DNA of 64,000 bases from Fimenecus sp964527585. GTDB taxonomy: Bacteria; Bacillota; Clostridia; Oscillospirales; Acutalibacteraceae. The notes beneath the pieces are model-generated. The model had not been told where the DNA came from. It searched no databases and worked only from the letters and a program-made list of their open reading frames with translations. The position numbers and the translations under genes are program-made. The stretch spans positions 45,493 through 109,492 of the forward strand of contig CAZGPE010000002.1 in the NCBI GenBank assembly GCA_964527585.1, in the 5' to 3' direction. Of this stretch, positions 8,010 to 16,486 are shown piece after piece (within the stretch, counting starts at the first letter, position 1; each line of letters starts with the position of its first letter).

Positions 8010-8726
8010 TCATTTTTTTTCGATAAGTCTGATTTCTTCTTCGGTAAGAAAGCGTGCCTGTCCCGATTCAAGCGAATTATCAAGGCAGACATTGCCCATC
8101 TTGATTCGTTTAAGATCAATAACAGTACACCCTACCGCCTTGAACATTCTTTTAACTTGATGATATTTACCCTCATAAATCGTTATTGTTATTTTATCGT
8201 GTTTGTCGTCCGCATATTCAACTTCCGCAGGCTTAAAAACAGTGGAGTCTTTTAAGACGATTCCGTTTTCGAGAATTTTTTTTGAATTATCGTCAAGCGG
8301 TTTGTCTAATGAAGCGATATATGTTTTTTTGATATGATTTTTCGGAGAAAGTATTCTGTGAGCGTAATCACCGTCATCAGTTATTAAAACAAAACCAGTT
8401 GTGTCTTTATCAAGTCTGCCTGCGGGGAACAACCCTTTTCGTTTCATATTTTCCGGTAAAATATCAACAACAGTTATTTCTCCTTTGCCTTCGCTTGCCG
8501 AAACAACACCCTTGGGTTTGTTAAGCATTATATAAATATGCTCAACAGTATCAATCTTTTCACCGCATACAAAAACCGATGCCGTATCGGATTCAACCTT
8601 TTCGGAAGAGTCCGATGCTTTAATTCCGTTTACGGTAATTTCACCTGATCTGATAAGTTTTTTTATTTGACTGCGTGTATATTTTCCGCTTTTGCAAATC
8701 AATTTATCCAATCTTTCAACTGCCAT
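8010..8726 (-). CDS. RsuA/RluB-family pseudouridine synthase
   Basis: The enzyme isomerises a specific uridine in rRNA to pseudouridine. The 238 residues start with an S4 RNA-binding domain (MAVERLDKLICKSGKYTRSQ). The catalytic domain has IMLNKPKGVVSA near 60, the active-site Asp in PAGRLDKDTTG near 99-108 and a C-terminal GKYHQVKRMF near 193. The RLDKDTTG form and the size are typical of the RsuA (16S U516) branch, but the exact target cannot be fixed by eye. The ATG at 8726 was chosen for its GGAG at 5 nt; an upstream in-frame start would overlap the preceding gene without a ribosome binding site. Confidence 0.9.
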   Translation of the reverse strand: MAVERLDKLICKSGKYTRSQIKKLIRSGEITVNGIKASDSSEKVESDTASVFVCGEKIDTVEHIYIMLNKPKGVVSASEGKGEITVVDILPENMKRKGLFPAGRLDKDTTGFVLITDDGDYAHRILSPKNHIKKTYIASLDKPLDDNSKKILENGIVLKDSTVFKPAEVEYADDKHDKITITIYEGKYHQVKRMFKAVGCTVIDLKRIKMGNVCLDNSLESGQARFLTEEEIRLIEKK

Positions 8727-8736
8727 ATTATCTCCG

Positions 8737-9222
8737 TTACCGAGTATTATTTTCAGGATAAACAAAGCCGTGCATAAATCCGTCAAGTTCAACCGAACAA
8801 ACATCACCGCCGATTACATTTCCGTCTTTAACCAATAAAGTCGCTCTAATGCAATCGCTGTTTTCGTAATTCGGATAGTTACTTACTTTATATGTCCACT
8901 TTTTGACTCTTTGAGAACAATACTGTGATAAGTCAAAACCTTGTTCCTTTTGTATATTATTGTAATTTTCGTAAACTTCGTCAAATTCGGCGGGTATTAT
9001 TATTTCTTTAACTTCTATCGGTTCTTCATCAACGCTCCAACCGAACTGAGAAAAATATGCTATTCGTTCTTCCTGAGTGCCGGCTTTCAAATTAAGCTGC
9101 GAAGTGTTGGCAACGCTTAAGCTGTCTTTTGTCAAAACTGCCAAAACAATTGCCATTGCGGCTAAACATAATATAATTCCGAAAAACTTTATTTGACGCT
9201 TATTTACCGAATAAACAAACAT
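8737..9222 (-). CDS. DUF4830 domain membrane-anchored protein
   Basis: The 161-residue protein has a single N-terminal membrane helix (about 13-32) and an external domain. The domain matches the DUF4830 pattern I recall: RIAYFSQFGWSVDEEP, IIIPAEFDEVYENYNNIQKEQGFDLSQY, KKWTYKVSNYPNY, and an LLVKDGNVIGGDVC ending. The function is unknown. It lies between the coaD/coiled-coil genes and the pseudouridine synthase, all in the same direction. Its GAGGTG ribosome binding site is one arm of an 8-bp hairpin (9230-9261), which may limit translation. Confidence 0.75.
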   Translation of the reverse strand: MFVYSVNKRQIKFFGIILCLAAMAIVLAVLTKDSLSVANTSQLNLKAGTQEERIAYFSQFGWSVDEEPIEVKEIIIPAEFDEVYENYNNIQKEQGFDLSQYCSQRVKKWTYKVSNYPNYENSDCIRATLLVKDGNVIGGDVCSVELDGFMHGFVYPENNTR

Positions 9223-9229
9223 ATAAATT

Positions 9230-9261
9230 CACCTCGTACACAATATATATGCGACGAGGTG
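9230..9261 (-). promoter_or_regulatory. Hairpin sequestering the DUF4830 ribosome binding site
   Basis: CACCTCGT (9230-9237 on the plus strand) and ACGAGGTG (9254-9261) form a perfect 8-bp inverted repeat. In the minus-strand RNA the 3' arm contains the GAGGTG that precedes the DUF4830 start codon. Confidence 0.5.
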
Positions 9262-9277
9262 TGATTTAATGCTTATA

Positions 9278-9805
9278 TCAGTCTTCTCTTGCCTGAGCGG
9301 CATTTCTTAACGACATTCTTGCTTTTCTTATTTCGTTTACCGAAGTTGTTAAAGCTTCATCGGCGGTCGCAACAATGTTTTCAACATATTCACCGGCACT
9401 TGTTCGAAGATCGGTTGCCCATTTCTGAGCCTGCTGTGTCATATCCGAAGCAGTTGCACGGGCCTGCTCGATTATTTCTGTTGCCTGAGTGCGAGCCTGC
9501 TGAAGAATTTCCGATGCATTCTCCTGTGCTGATTTGGTTATTTCATGCTCGGAAACAATTACTTTCGCTTTCATTCTCGCATCATTGATAATATCCTCGG
9601 AAGTTGCCTGAGCGGCATCGAGAATTTCTTTTCTTTCGGAAGCGATTTTTCTTGCTTTCATCAATTCATCGGGCATATTAAGTCTTATGTCTTCGATGAT
9701 AGTTTTGATTTCATCTCCGTCAACAGATATTTTCGAAGAAAAAGGAACATTTTTACTGTTTTCCAGTACCTCTTCGATATTATCGAGCAACATTTCTATA
9801 CTCAT
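9278..9805 (-). CDS. Coiled-coil protein of unknown function (ATP-synthase-subunit-like)
   Basis: This 175-residue, soluble protein is almost entirely helical, with an Ala/Gln/Glu-rich coiled coil from about residue 60 to 150. Within it are short near-repeats (SEDIINDARMKAKVI, ASEILQQARTQATEI, ATASDMTQQAQKWA). Genes like this are often labelled ATPase or V-type subunit H by weak similarity, but I see no catalytic motif. Its start overlaps the coaD stop by 4 bp, so translation is coupled. In clostridia this kind of coiled-coil protein commonly follows coaD, and a structural or division-related role is possible but unproven. Confidence 0.7.
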   Translation of the reverse strand: MSIEMLLDNIEEVLENSKNVPFSSKISVDGDEIKTIIEDIRLNMPDELMKARKIASERKEILDAAQATSEDIINDARMKAKVIVSEHEITKSAQENASEILQQARTQATEIIEQARATASDMTQQAQKWATDLRTSAGEYVENIVATADEALTTSVNEIRKARMSLRNAAQARED

Positions 9806-10299
9806 TTCAAATCATCCTTTCTGATTCTTTCAATAATAGCATCACAGATTTCCGACGGCACAAAGGTTGAAATATCTCCGCCTAAACTGCAAATATGCTT
9901 AACAACACTTGAGCTTAAATACATATTTTCCGCTCTTGTTGTAATGAAAACCGTCTCAACTTCATTGTTAAGTTCTTTATTGATAAGCGCTTGTTGAAAT
10001 TCATACTCAAAATCCGAAACCGCCCTCAATCCTTTTACGATTGCAACAGCACCGCTTTGTCTTGCATATTCCGCAAGCAGACCGTCATAACTGTCAACTT
10101 CGACATTTTCAAGTCCGGCAGTACATCTTCTTATCATTTCAACTCGCTCTTCGGAAGAAAATGAATAACTGTTTTTCTTTTTATAGTTAGTCATTACAAG
10201 AACAATTACTTTATCGAATATCTTTGAACTTCTTCTTATAATATCAAGATGACCGAGAGTAACAGGATCGAAACTTCCCGGACAAATTACCGTTTTCAC
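9802..10299 (-). CDS. coaD: Phosphopantetheine adenylyltransferase
   Basis: CoaD transfers AMP from ATP to 4'-phosphopantetheine, the penultimate step of coenzyme A synthesis. The 165 residues match the family length. They show PGSFDPVTLGHLDII at 7-21 (with the (T/H)xGH nucleotidyl-transferase motif), the VKGLRAVSDFEYEFQ block near 88-102 and the C-terminal YLSSSVVKHICSLGGD ISTFVP segment. It follows rsmD by 14 bp, the common Firmicutes order rsmD-coaD. Confidence 0.96.
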   Translation of the reverse strand: MKTVICPGSFDPVTLGHLDIIRRSSKIFDKVIVLVMTNYKKKNSYSFSSEERVEMIRRCTAGLENVEVDSYDGLLAEYARQSGAVAIVKGLRAVSDFEYEFQQALINKELNNEVETVFITTRAENMYLSSSVVKHICSLGGDISTFVPSEICDAIIERIRKDDLK

Positions 10300-10313
10300 T
10301 GAAAATCACCCGC

Positions 10314-10856
10314 TTATTGCTTATGCTTATAGGTTGTAATTTTTGTTTTTGAATATTTATATTCTCTGAACTTTTCGAATTCTCCCGCAGTTTCGGGAAG
10401 ATCTTCACCGAAATCGGTTTCGCAAACGATTGTCGCATTGTCATTACAACAATCGGCAACATTTTCGAGAACTTCATCAATTAACATTTTATTGTAAGGA
10501 GGATCCAATAAAACAATGTCAAATTTATTTTTGGAGTTTTTAATAAAACTTACACTGTCGGCGTTTAATACGGTTGCTTTTTGAAAAAGTCCGGTTGTTT
10601 TGAGGTTTTCTTTTATAATTTCAACCGCCTGTGCACTTTTATCAATAAAAACCGCATTTGCGGCTCCCCTGCTCAGCGCTTCGATTCCCAACTGACCCGA
10701 ACCCGCAAACAAGTCAAGAACTTTCGCATCTTCCAAATCAAATTGAATAATACTGAAAATCGCTTCTTTTACTCGGTCTGTTGTCGGTCTGACAATTTCA
10801 TCGCCTTCAAGGGTTTTAAGTTTCCTGCCTCTTGCAGAACCCGTAATTACTCTCAT
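10314..10856 (-). CDS. rsmD: 16S rRNA (guanine966-N2)-methyltransferase
   Basis: RsmD methylates G966 of 16S rRNA using S-adenosylmethionine. The 180-residue protein begins MRVITGSARGRKL and contains RPTTDRVKEAIFSI near 23, the SAM-binding LDLFAGSGQLGIEALSRGA near 46 and the catalytic DPPY in ILLDPPYNK near 120. The start at 10856 has GGAG at 8 nt. A longer in-frame start 60 bp upstream would add residues not present in the family. It sits between the HAD phosphatase and coaD in one minus-strand run. Confidence 0.95.
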   Translation of the reverse strand: MRVITGSARGRKLKTLEGDEIVRPTTDRVKEAIFSIIQFDLEDAKVLDLFAGSGQLGIEALSRGAANAVFIDKSAQAVEIIKENLKTTGLFQKATVLNADSVSFIKNSKNKFDIVLLDPPYNKMLIDEVLENVADCCNDNATIVCETDFGEDLPETAGEFEKFREYKYSKTKITTYKHKQ

Positions 10857-10922
10857 AAAGAATACTCCATAATTCAAATACTTTTTTATTTTCTCTGTTT
10901 TTGACAAAAAAGTCAATAGTTT

Positions 10923-11573
10923 TTAATCAAATAACAACTTATTGCAAAGTTCCTCGGAATTACTTACAGTTGTCTTTACACCGATTTTTTCAAGTTGTTC
11001 TCTGTCTCTGAATCCCCAAAGAACACCGATGCAGTCCATCTGCGCATTATTTGCGGTTGCAATATCAACTTCGCTGTCTCCGACAAAAACCGCCTCGCTT
11101 TTATCAACACCGAGTTTATCCAATGCGTAAAGCAATCCGTCCGGTGCCGGTTTATTAGGTCTTATACCGTCGCTGCCGACTACGGTTTTAACATAATCTC
11201 CGAAAAGATTTCCGCAAAGTTCCTGAGCGGCAAAGTCAATTTTATTTGTTACAATTGCAAGTTTCTTTCCGCTGTCATAAAGAGCTTTTAACATATCGTC
11301 AATTCCGTCATACGCTCTTGTTTTATTAGCCATATTGTGTTTGTAATGCTCACAAAAATCCGCATACGCTTTGTCGAATTGACTTTCGCTGACATTTTCG
11401 GGTAACGCTCTTTGCATAAGTTTTATATTTCCGTTACCGACAAACCGTCTTATTTCTTCAAGAGTTCTTTTATTAAATCCGTTTTTTTCAAGTGCATAGT
11501 TTGTGCTGTCGGCAAGGTCCTCAAGAGTATTGAGCAAAGTGCCGTCCAAATCAAAAATTACCGCTTTATACAT
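10923..11573 (-). CDS. HAD family hydrolase (phosphoglycolate phosphatase-like)
   Basis: This 216-residue cytosolic protein has the HAD motifs FDLDGTLLNT (7-16, nucleophile Asp), IVTNK (near 112), and VGDSEVDIATANNA (near 162), with a C1 helical cap. The layout matches Gph/PpaX phosphatases, which act on phosphoglycolate or pyrophosphate; the real substrate is uncertain. It lies between uvrC and rsmD with short gaps, so it is probably part of a long transcript. Confidence 0.88.
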   Translation of the reverse strand: MYKAVIFDLDGTLLNTLEDLADSTNYALEKNGFNKRTLEEIRRFVGNGNIKLMQRALPENVSESQFDKAYADFCEHYKHNMANKTRAYDGIDDMLKALYDSGKKLAIVTNKIDFAAQELCGNLFGDYVKTVVGSDGIRPNKPAPDGLLYALDKLGVDKSEAVFVGDSEVDIATANNAQMDCIGVLWGFRDREQLEKIGVKTTVSNSEELCNKLLFD

Positions 11574-11600
11574 TTTCTACTCCTTAATATTTGCGTTTAC

Positions 11601-13430
11601 TTAATTATAAAACTTTCTTATATTTTCCGCAAGTTCTTTGTTAATTCCTTTTACTTGCATAAGTTCTTCCGCCGTTGCATTCTTTATAGCGGATATTGTT
11701 TTGAAGTGCTTAAGCAGTGCTTTAGCTTTCGCCTGACCGATTCCGTTGATTTTTGTAAGAGAAAGCGACATTCCGTTTTTCTGATGTTTCTTATGATGAT
11801 ACTCAATTGAAAAACGGTGAACCTCGTTTTGTATATCGGATATCAAGGTAAACACCTGTCTTTTCGAGTTTATTTCTATCTCTCCGCCGTCATAGGCAAT
11901 CGCTCTTGTACGGTGTTTGCCGTCTTTTACCATACCGAAAACGGATATATCCAATCCAAACTCTTTCAAAACGGGCAAAACAGCATTAACCTGACCCTGA
12001 CCGCCGTCAAGTAAAATCAAATCCGGAAGTTTACCGAATCCTTCTTCTTGATCTTTATGAAGAAAATACTCGTTGAAACGCCTTGTTAAAACCTCGTTCA
12101 TTGAGCCGTAATCATCATTTGAAAAAGATTTTATCGCAAAATGTCTATATGCTTTTTTATACGGCTTTCCGTCCTTGAAAACAACCATTCCTCCTACCGC
12201 ATCGGAACCGGCAGTATGTGAAATATCATAAGATTCAATATATTCGGGTGTTTTTTTCAACCCGAGTAAATTTTGAAGTTCTTCTAAAACCGCAACTGTT
12301 TTTCCGCTTTTACCTTGATGAAGGGCAAGTTTTTCGATTGCGTTTTCTTTACACATTTTAACAATTTCGGCTTGTATACCGTTTCTTGAAGGAACAAATA
12401 TTTCAACTTTTTGTCCCTTCTTTTCGCTTAGCCATTTTTCGAGAAGTTCACTGTCCTCGACTTCACCTTCAAGTGTTATACGCTTGGGGATATTATCTCT
12501 TATACCGTAAAACGATGTTATATACTCTGTTCTTTGCAATTCTTCCGATTCATCGGAACTTTCAAAGAAAAAATGCTCGCTGTCATAGAGTTTATTATCG
12601 TTAAAACGAAGCACCTCAAGACAGGTTGTGCCGTTATTTTCGGCGCTTGCAAATACATCCTGTTGACGAATATTTCCGAATACAACCTTTTGCTTATCTT
12701 TCATTTTATTTATCGCATTGATTTTATCTCTGAATTTTGCCGCATTTTCAAAATCGAGATTTTCGGAAGCCGCTGTCATCTTCTCGGAAAGTTCGTTTAT
12801 GACATCCTGTGTATCTCCCCTCAAGAATTTAAGAGCCTGATTAAAACTTTCGGAATATTCTTTTTCCGAAACCTTTCCCGTACAAACTCCGCAGCACTGA
12901 GAAATATAATAATTCAAACACGGCCTCGATTTTCGGAAATCTCTCGGAAAGGATTTGTTGCACTGATAAAGCTTGAATATTTTATTTGCCGTATCAACGC
13001 TTTGCTTAACCGAATATGAACTTGTAAAAGGCCCGATATACTCAACACCGCTTTTGTTACTTTTTTGCAGAACTGCCGATATTTTTTTATATTTATCTCC
13101 GCTGATTTCAATATAACTGTATCCTTTATCGTCTTTAAGCAAAATATTGTATTTCGGAGTATGCTGTTTAATTAAACTGCATTCAAGCACAAGCGCTTCA
13201 AATTCACTGTCGGTAACGATATAATCAAAATCGTTAACATTTTCAACCATTTTTCTGACTTTTATGCTATGGTTATTTTGTGAGCCGAAATACTGACTTA
13301 CTCGGTTTTTCAATTTTTTCGCTTTACCGATATAAATGATTTCATTTTTTGAATTTTTCATTATATAAACACCCGGCAACAGCGGTAAACTCATTGCTTT
13401 TTTTCTGAGCAAAGGTAACTTTTCGTTCAT
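11601..13430 (-). CDS. uvrC: Excinuclease ABC subunit C
   Basis: UvrC makes both incisions around a DNA lesion in nucleotide excision repair. The 609 residues include an N-terminal GIY-YIG nuclease domain (GVYIMKN, EIIYIGKAKKLKNRVSQYF, near 19-48), four cysteines near 165-190 (CNKSF, CLNYYISQCCGVCTG), a UVR domain (ENAAKFRDKINAI, near 230), the RNase H-like C-terminal nuclease (ESYDISHTAGSDAVGGMV, LLDGGQGQVNAV) and a helix-hairpin-helix end (INGIGQAKAKALL). The length is normal. CGGAGGTG precedes the ATG. No uvrA or uvrB is in the window. Confidence 0.97.
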   Translation of the reverse strand: MNEKLPLLRKKAMSLPLLPGVYIMKNSKNEIIYIGKAKKLKNRVSQYFGSQNNHSIKVRKMVENVNDFDYIVTDSEFEALVLECSLIKQHTPKYNILLKDDKGYSYIEISGDKYKKISAVLQKSNKSGVEYIGPFTSSYSVKQSVDTANKIFKLYQCNKSFPRDFRKSRPCLNYYISQCCGVCTGKVSEKEYSESFNQALKFLRGDTQDVINELSEKMTAASENLDFENAAKFRDKINAINKMKDKQKVVFGNIRQQDVFASAENNGTTCLEVLRFNDNKLYDSEHFFFESSDESEELQRTEYITSFYGIRDNIPKRITLEGEVEDSELLEKWLSEKKGQKVEIFVPSRNGIQAEIVKMCKENAIEKLALHQGKSGKTVAVLEELQNLLGLKKTPEYIESYDISHTAGSDAVGGMVVFKDGKPYKKAYRHFAIKSFSNDDYGSMNEVLTRRFNEYFLHKDQEEGFGKLPDLILLDGGQGQVNAVLPVLKEFGLDISVFGMVKDGKHRTRAIAYDGGEIEINSKRQVFTLISDIQNEVHRFSIEYHHKKHQKNGMSLSLTKINGIGQAKAKALLKHFKTISAIKNATAEELMQVKGINKELAENIRKFYN

Positions 13431-13464
13431 ATTTCACCTCCGAAAACAAAAATATGTTATAACA

Positions 13465-13498
13465 AAAAGACACACCGATTAAAACCGATGCGTCTTAA
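13465..13498 (-). terminator. Terminator downstream of ptsH
   Basis: An imperfect 13-bp stem, centred on 13481 and followed by a T-run on the minus strand, separates ptsH from uvrC. Confidence 0.7.
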
Positions 13499-13514
13499 AA
13501 TTTGATTATTAAAA

Positions 13515-13781
13515 TCAATCTTCCGAAAAACCGGATTCAACAAGTTTTACCAACTCTTCAACAGCTTGCTCCTCATCGGAACCGCCTGCGATTATACGAA
13601 TTTCCGTTCCGCCCATAATTCCAAGAGAAAGAACACCGAGAAGGCTCTTTGCATTGACTCTTCTTTCTTCTTTTTCAACCCAAATCGAAGATTTGAACTC
13701 GTTTGCTTTCTGAATAAAGAAAGTAGCGGGTCTTGCGTGCAAACCTACCTGATTCTGAACAAGAACATCTTTTGTATACAT
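13515..13781 (-). CDS. ptsH: Phosphocarrier protein HPr
   Basis: HPr relays phosphate from Enzyme I to PTS permeases. In Firmicutes, phosphorylation at Ser46 makes it the CcpA co-repressor. Two ATGs lie upstream, but with the start at 13781 the protein is 88 residues. His15 (in GLHARPA) and Ser46 (in AKSLLG) then fall exactly at their canonical positions, and GGGGAG lies 7 nt before the ATG. Both regulatory residues are present, so it is HPr rather than Crh. No ptsI is adjacent. It has its own promoter and terminator. Confidence 0.95.
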   Translation of the reverse strand: MYTKDVLVQNQVGLHARPATFFIQKANEFKSSIWVEKEERRVNAKSLLGVLSLGIMGGTEIRIIAGGSDEEQAVEELVKLVESGFSED

Positions 13782-13837
13782 ATTCATACTCCCCATATCA
13801 TATTTAACTAAACTGAAAATTCTTTTTTCGTTATCAT

Positions 13838-13865
13838 ATTATATCACAAAACTTGTCCCCGTCAA
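13838..13865 (-). promoter_or_regulatory. Promoter of ptsH
   Basis: TTGACG and TATAAT are spaced by 16 bp on the minus strand, about 57 bp before the chosen ptsH start. The remaining 130 bp up to the deacetylase gene (13866-13998) are AT-rich, and I see only a weak hairpin in them. Confidence 0.75.
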
Positions 13866-13998
13866 CATTTTTAGCACGATATATGGTGCTTTTTGAAATA
13901 ATTCGGTGGTAATCCCAAAGCATAGAGAACAAAAAAGTTAATGTTTGTGCAATTTGACTATCGACAAATTAAAATAATATATAATATATACAAAAATA

Positions 13999-14997
13999 TC
14001 AGTTATTCACCTTGTGATGCACGGGAACGGTGCTTTGAGTGATAATATCGAATGCATATCCGCAGCTGTTATAAAACTCGATTATTTCGGGTAATGCTTC
14101 GACGGTTGTTTGTTTGGCACCGGTATCGTGCATAAGAACAATAACATTTTTTGCCGACGGAACCTTCTTACAATTAGCAACGATATCATCTTTAGGCAAA
14201 CTGTTAGACGAAGCGTCTCCGGATGAACAGTTCCAATCAAAATATAAATATCCTTTTTCGGTAACGCCTTGAGTAAGCCTCGTCATTATACCCGTTTCGG
14301 TATTGTATTTTTTACTCACGGTATTACTGCTTCCGCCGGGAAAACGCATAATATTGCTTCGCACTCCGGTTTCGAAAAAAACGAGATCCGATATGTTTTG
14401 CAAATCATTGTAAAACGCCTCATCGGAAGTATAAATTGTTTTATAATCGTGCGAATATGTATGTAAAGCAATTGCATTTCCGCTATTGACAATGTTTTTC
14501 ATATACGAATTGTATTGCGGATTGTTTTTAACAAAAAATGTCGCTTTAATATTATATGAATTCAAAACATCTATGATTTTAAGTGTGTTGGGCGAAGGTC
14601 CGTCATCAAAGGTTAAATAAACGGTTTTAGAATCAGCCGCAGGCTTCATATCGGATACGGCGGAGCCGTAATTTACAGTTTCGGAAGTTGATTGATATTT
14701 TTTTATTTTTCCGTTTAAGTCATCAATTTTTTTATTTAATTCGGATTTTTCACTTTCATAAACCGATTTTTGTTCATCTAAACTGCTCGAAAAAAACTCA
14801 ATCTGCGAATTTTTTTCCGAAATCTCATTTTGATATGACGATAACTGCTCTTGAACTTGTTTATATGAATTTTCAAGTCCGTCAAAATCATCGGACGAAT
14901 TAGCAATATGTATAAAATAAACCAATAAAGCGGATAAAATAACTATCATCGCAGAAAGCAAAATAATTATTAAACTGAGTTTTTTCCTGTCTTTCAT
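13999..14997 (-). CDS. Membrane-anchored polysaccharide deacetylase (NodB/CE4)
   Basis: CE4 enzymes remove N- or O-acetyl groups from cell-wall or extracellular polysaccharides. The 332-residue protein has an N-terminal membrane helix (about 7-28), a coiled-coil stalk (about 35-100) and a NodB domain. Its motifs are TFDDGPSPNT near 143, HTYSHDY near 193 (HxxxH metal ligands), RFPGGSS near 233, DWNCSSGDASS near 265 and VLMHDTG near 300. All five CE4 motifs are recognisable, so it should be active outside the cell, most likely on peptidoglycan. The start at 14997 is preferred because GGGGTG precedes it and the promoter -10 box lies only 24 bp upstream. Confidence 0.92.
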   Translation of the reverse strand: MKDRKKLSLIIILLSAMIVILSALLVYFIHIANSSDDFDGLENSYKQVQEQLSSYQNEISEKNSQIEFFSSSLDEQKSVYESEKSELNKKIDDLNGKIKKYQSTSETVNYGSAVSDMKPAADSKTVYLTFDDGPSPNTLKIIDVLNSYNIKATFFVKNNPQYNSYMKNIVNSGNAIALHTYSHDYKTIYTSDEAFYNDLQNISDLVFFETGVRSNIMRFPGGSSNTVSKKYNTETGIMTRLTQGVTEKGYLYFDWNCSSGDASSNSLPKDDIVANCKKVPSAKNVIVLMHDTGAKQTTVEALPEIIEFYNSCGYAFDIITQSTVPVHHKVNN

Positions 14998-15020
14998 AAT
15001 TCGTTTCACCCCATACACAT

Positions 15021-15050
15021 ATTATATGAGAGCGTATACAAATAAGTCAA
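15021..15050 (-). promoter_or_regulatory. Promoter of the polysaccharide deacetylase gene
   Basis: TTGACT and TATAAT are spaced by 18 bp on the minus strand immediately upstream of the coding region. Confidence 0.65.
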
Positions 15051-15060
15051 TAAATTATGT

Positions 15061-15095
15061 AAAAAAAGCAGTCCGATTAGTTAATAATCGGACTG
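15061..15095 (-). terminator. Terminator of mgtE
   Basis: An 11-bp perfect stem (CAGTCCGATTA with its complement) is followed by seven T on the minus strand, just after the mgtE stop. Confidence 0.85.
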
Positions 15096-15100
15096 TAAAA

Positions 15101-16435
15101 TCAAACGCCTAAAATCAATCCCGCAATTTCAAAATAAATCAAAAGAGAAATAGCATCGACGATTGTCGTTATAAAAGGACTTGCCATAACAGCGGGGTCA
15201 AACCCGATTTTTTTAGCAAGAATAGGCAAAGTCGAACCTACAAACTTTGCAAAAACGATTGTCAAAAGCATTGTAAAGCATACGGTTACCGAAACTCCGA
15301 AACCGACTTTATCCAAAAGCATAAGTTTTCCGAAACTGACAATTGCAAGTGTAATTCCGCACAAAAGAGATACTCGGAACTCTTTCCAGATAACCTTAAA
15401 AACATCTTTGAAATCAACATCTCCGAGTGAAAGGCTTCTTATAATCGTAACAGACGACTGACCGCCGCAGTTACCGCCGGTATCCATAAGCATCGGTATA
15501 AATGATGTTAAGACAATCTGTGCTTGCAAAGCGCTTTCAAAAGCCGTAATGATTTTTCCGGTAAAAGTTGCCGAAACCATCAAAAGAAGCAACCAAGGAA
15601 TACGGTTTTTCCATGTTTCAAACACAGTCATTTTAAGATACGGTTTATCCGTAGGCGTAATAGCCGCCATCTTTTCGATATCCTCGGTGTTTTCATCCTG
15701 CAAAACATCCATCGCATCGTCGAAAGTTACAATTCCGACTAATCTTTCTTCCTGATCGACAACAGGTATTGCCATAAGGTCGTATTTTTGGAATTTTTCC
15801 GCAACGACTTCTTTATCTTCAAGTGTTGTTACCGAAATAACATTTGTTTCCATTATTTCAAACATTTTTTTGCTTTTTTCGGACAAAAGCAAATCTTTTA
15901 CAGTAACAAGTCCGAGAAGTTTTCTGTTATCGTCTGTAACATAACAAATATAAATCGTTTCTTTGTCGACACCCGTGCGTCTTATTCTTGTAAAAGCGTC
16001 ATCAACCGACATATATTTTTTCAAATCGACATATTCGATTGTCATCAAACTTCCGGCAGAATCTTCCGGATATTTAAGAATTTCATTGATACTTTTTCTG
16101 ATTTCCGGATCGGTATGCATAAGAATTCTTTTAACAACCGTTGCCGGCATCTCCTCGATTATATCGACGGCATCATCGACATAAAGTTCATCAAGAACTT
16201 CACGAAGTTCGGTATCACTGAACGCTCTGATAAGAATTTCCTGAGCGTCCGACTCCATATTAACAAAAACATCCGCCGCAAGTTCTTTAGGAAGAATTCT
16301 GTAAACCAAAGGAAGCATTTCTTCCGGCAACTCGGTTAATACCGACGCAATATCCGCTTCATTCATTTCGGCAAGTATGCCTTTTAATTCATGATATTTT
16401 TTTTCGTTTAATAATTCAATTACTTTTTCGTACAT
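15101..16435 (-). CDS. mgtE: Magnesium transporter MgtE
   Basis: MgtE is a homodimeric Mg2+ channel gated by cytosolic Mg2+. The 444 residues show the N domain (helical repeats with FVNMESDAQEILIRAF), a CBS pair (about 130-250; YPEDSAGSLMTIEYV, VDQEERLVGIVTFDDAMDVL) and a five-helix membrane domain. The membrane domain carries the pore signature FIPMLMDTGGNCGGQSSV near 312 and VMASPFITTIVDA near the end. The start at 16435 has GGAGGG at 7 nt. The gene is preceded by an M-box riboswitch and by a 29-codon ORF lying between the riboswitch terminator and mgtE. Confidence 0.96.
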   Translation of the reverse strand: MYEKVIELLNEKKYHELKGILAEMNEADIASVLTELPEEMLPLVYRILPKELAADVFVNMESDAQEILIRAFSDTELREVLDELYVDDAVDIIEEMPATVVKRILMHTDPEIRKSINEILKYPEDSAGSLMTIEYVDLKKYMSVDDAFTRIRRTGVDKETIYICYVTDDNRKLLGLVTVKDLLLSEKSKKMFEIMETNVISVTTLEDKEVVAEKFQKYDLMAIPVVDQEERLVGIVTFDDAMDVLQDENTEDIEKMAAITPTDKPYLKMTVFETWKNRIPWLLLLMVSATFTGKIITAFESALQAQIVLTSFIPMLMDTGGNCGGQSSVTIIRSLSLGDVDFKDVFKVIWKEFRVSLLCGITLAIVSFGKLMLLDKVGFGVSVTVCFTMLLTIVFAKFVGSTLPILAKKIGFDPAVMASPFITTIVDAISLLIYFEIAGLILGV

Positions 16436-16486
16436 AACTGTTCCCTCCGAAATCAAATGTAAAATAGGAAACAAAGTACATATCGT

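Noticed and set aside
9545..9997. A 150-codon plus-strand open frame across coaD and the coiled-coil gene
   Set aside because: It is antisense to two well-supported genes, has no recognisable protein pattern, and is a by-product of their codon usage.
15788..16339. A 183-codon plus-strand open frame inside mgtE
   Set aside because: It is antisense to mgtE, whose domains are unmistakable; its product is Phe/Ile/Lys/Arg-rich, typical of a shadow frame.
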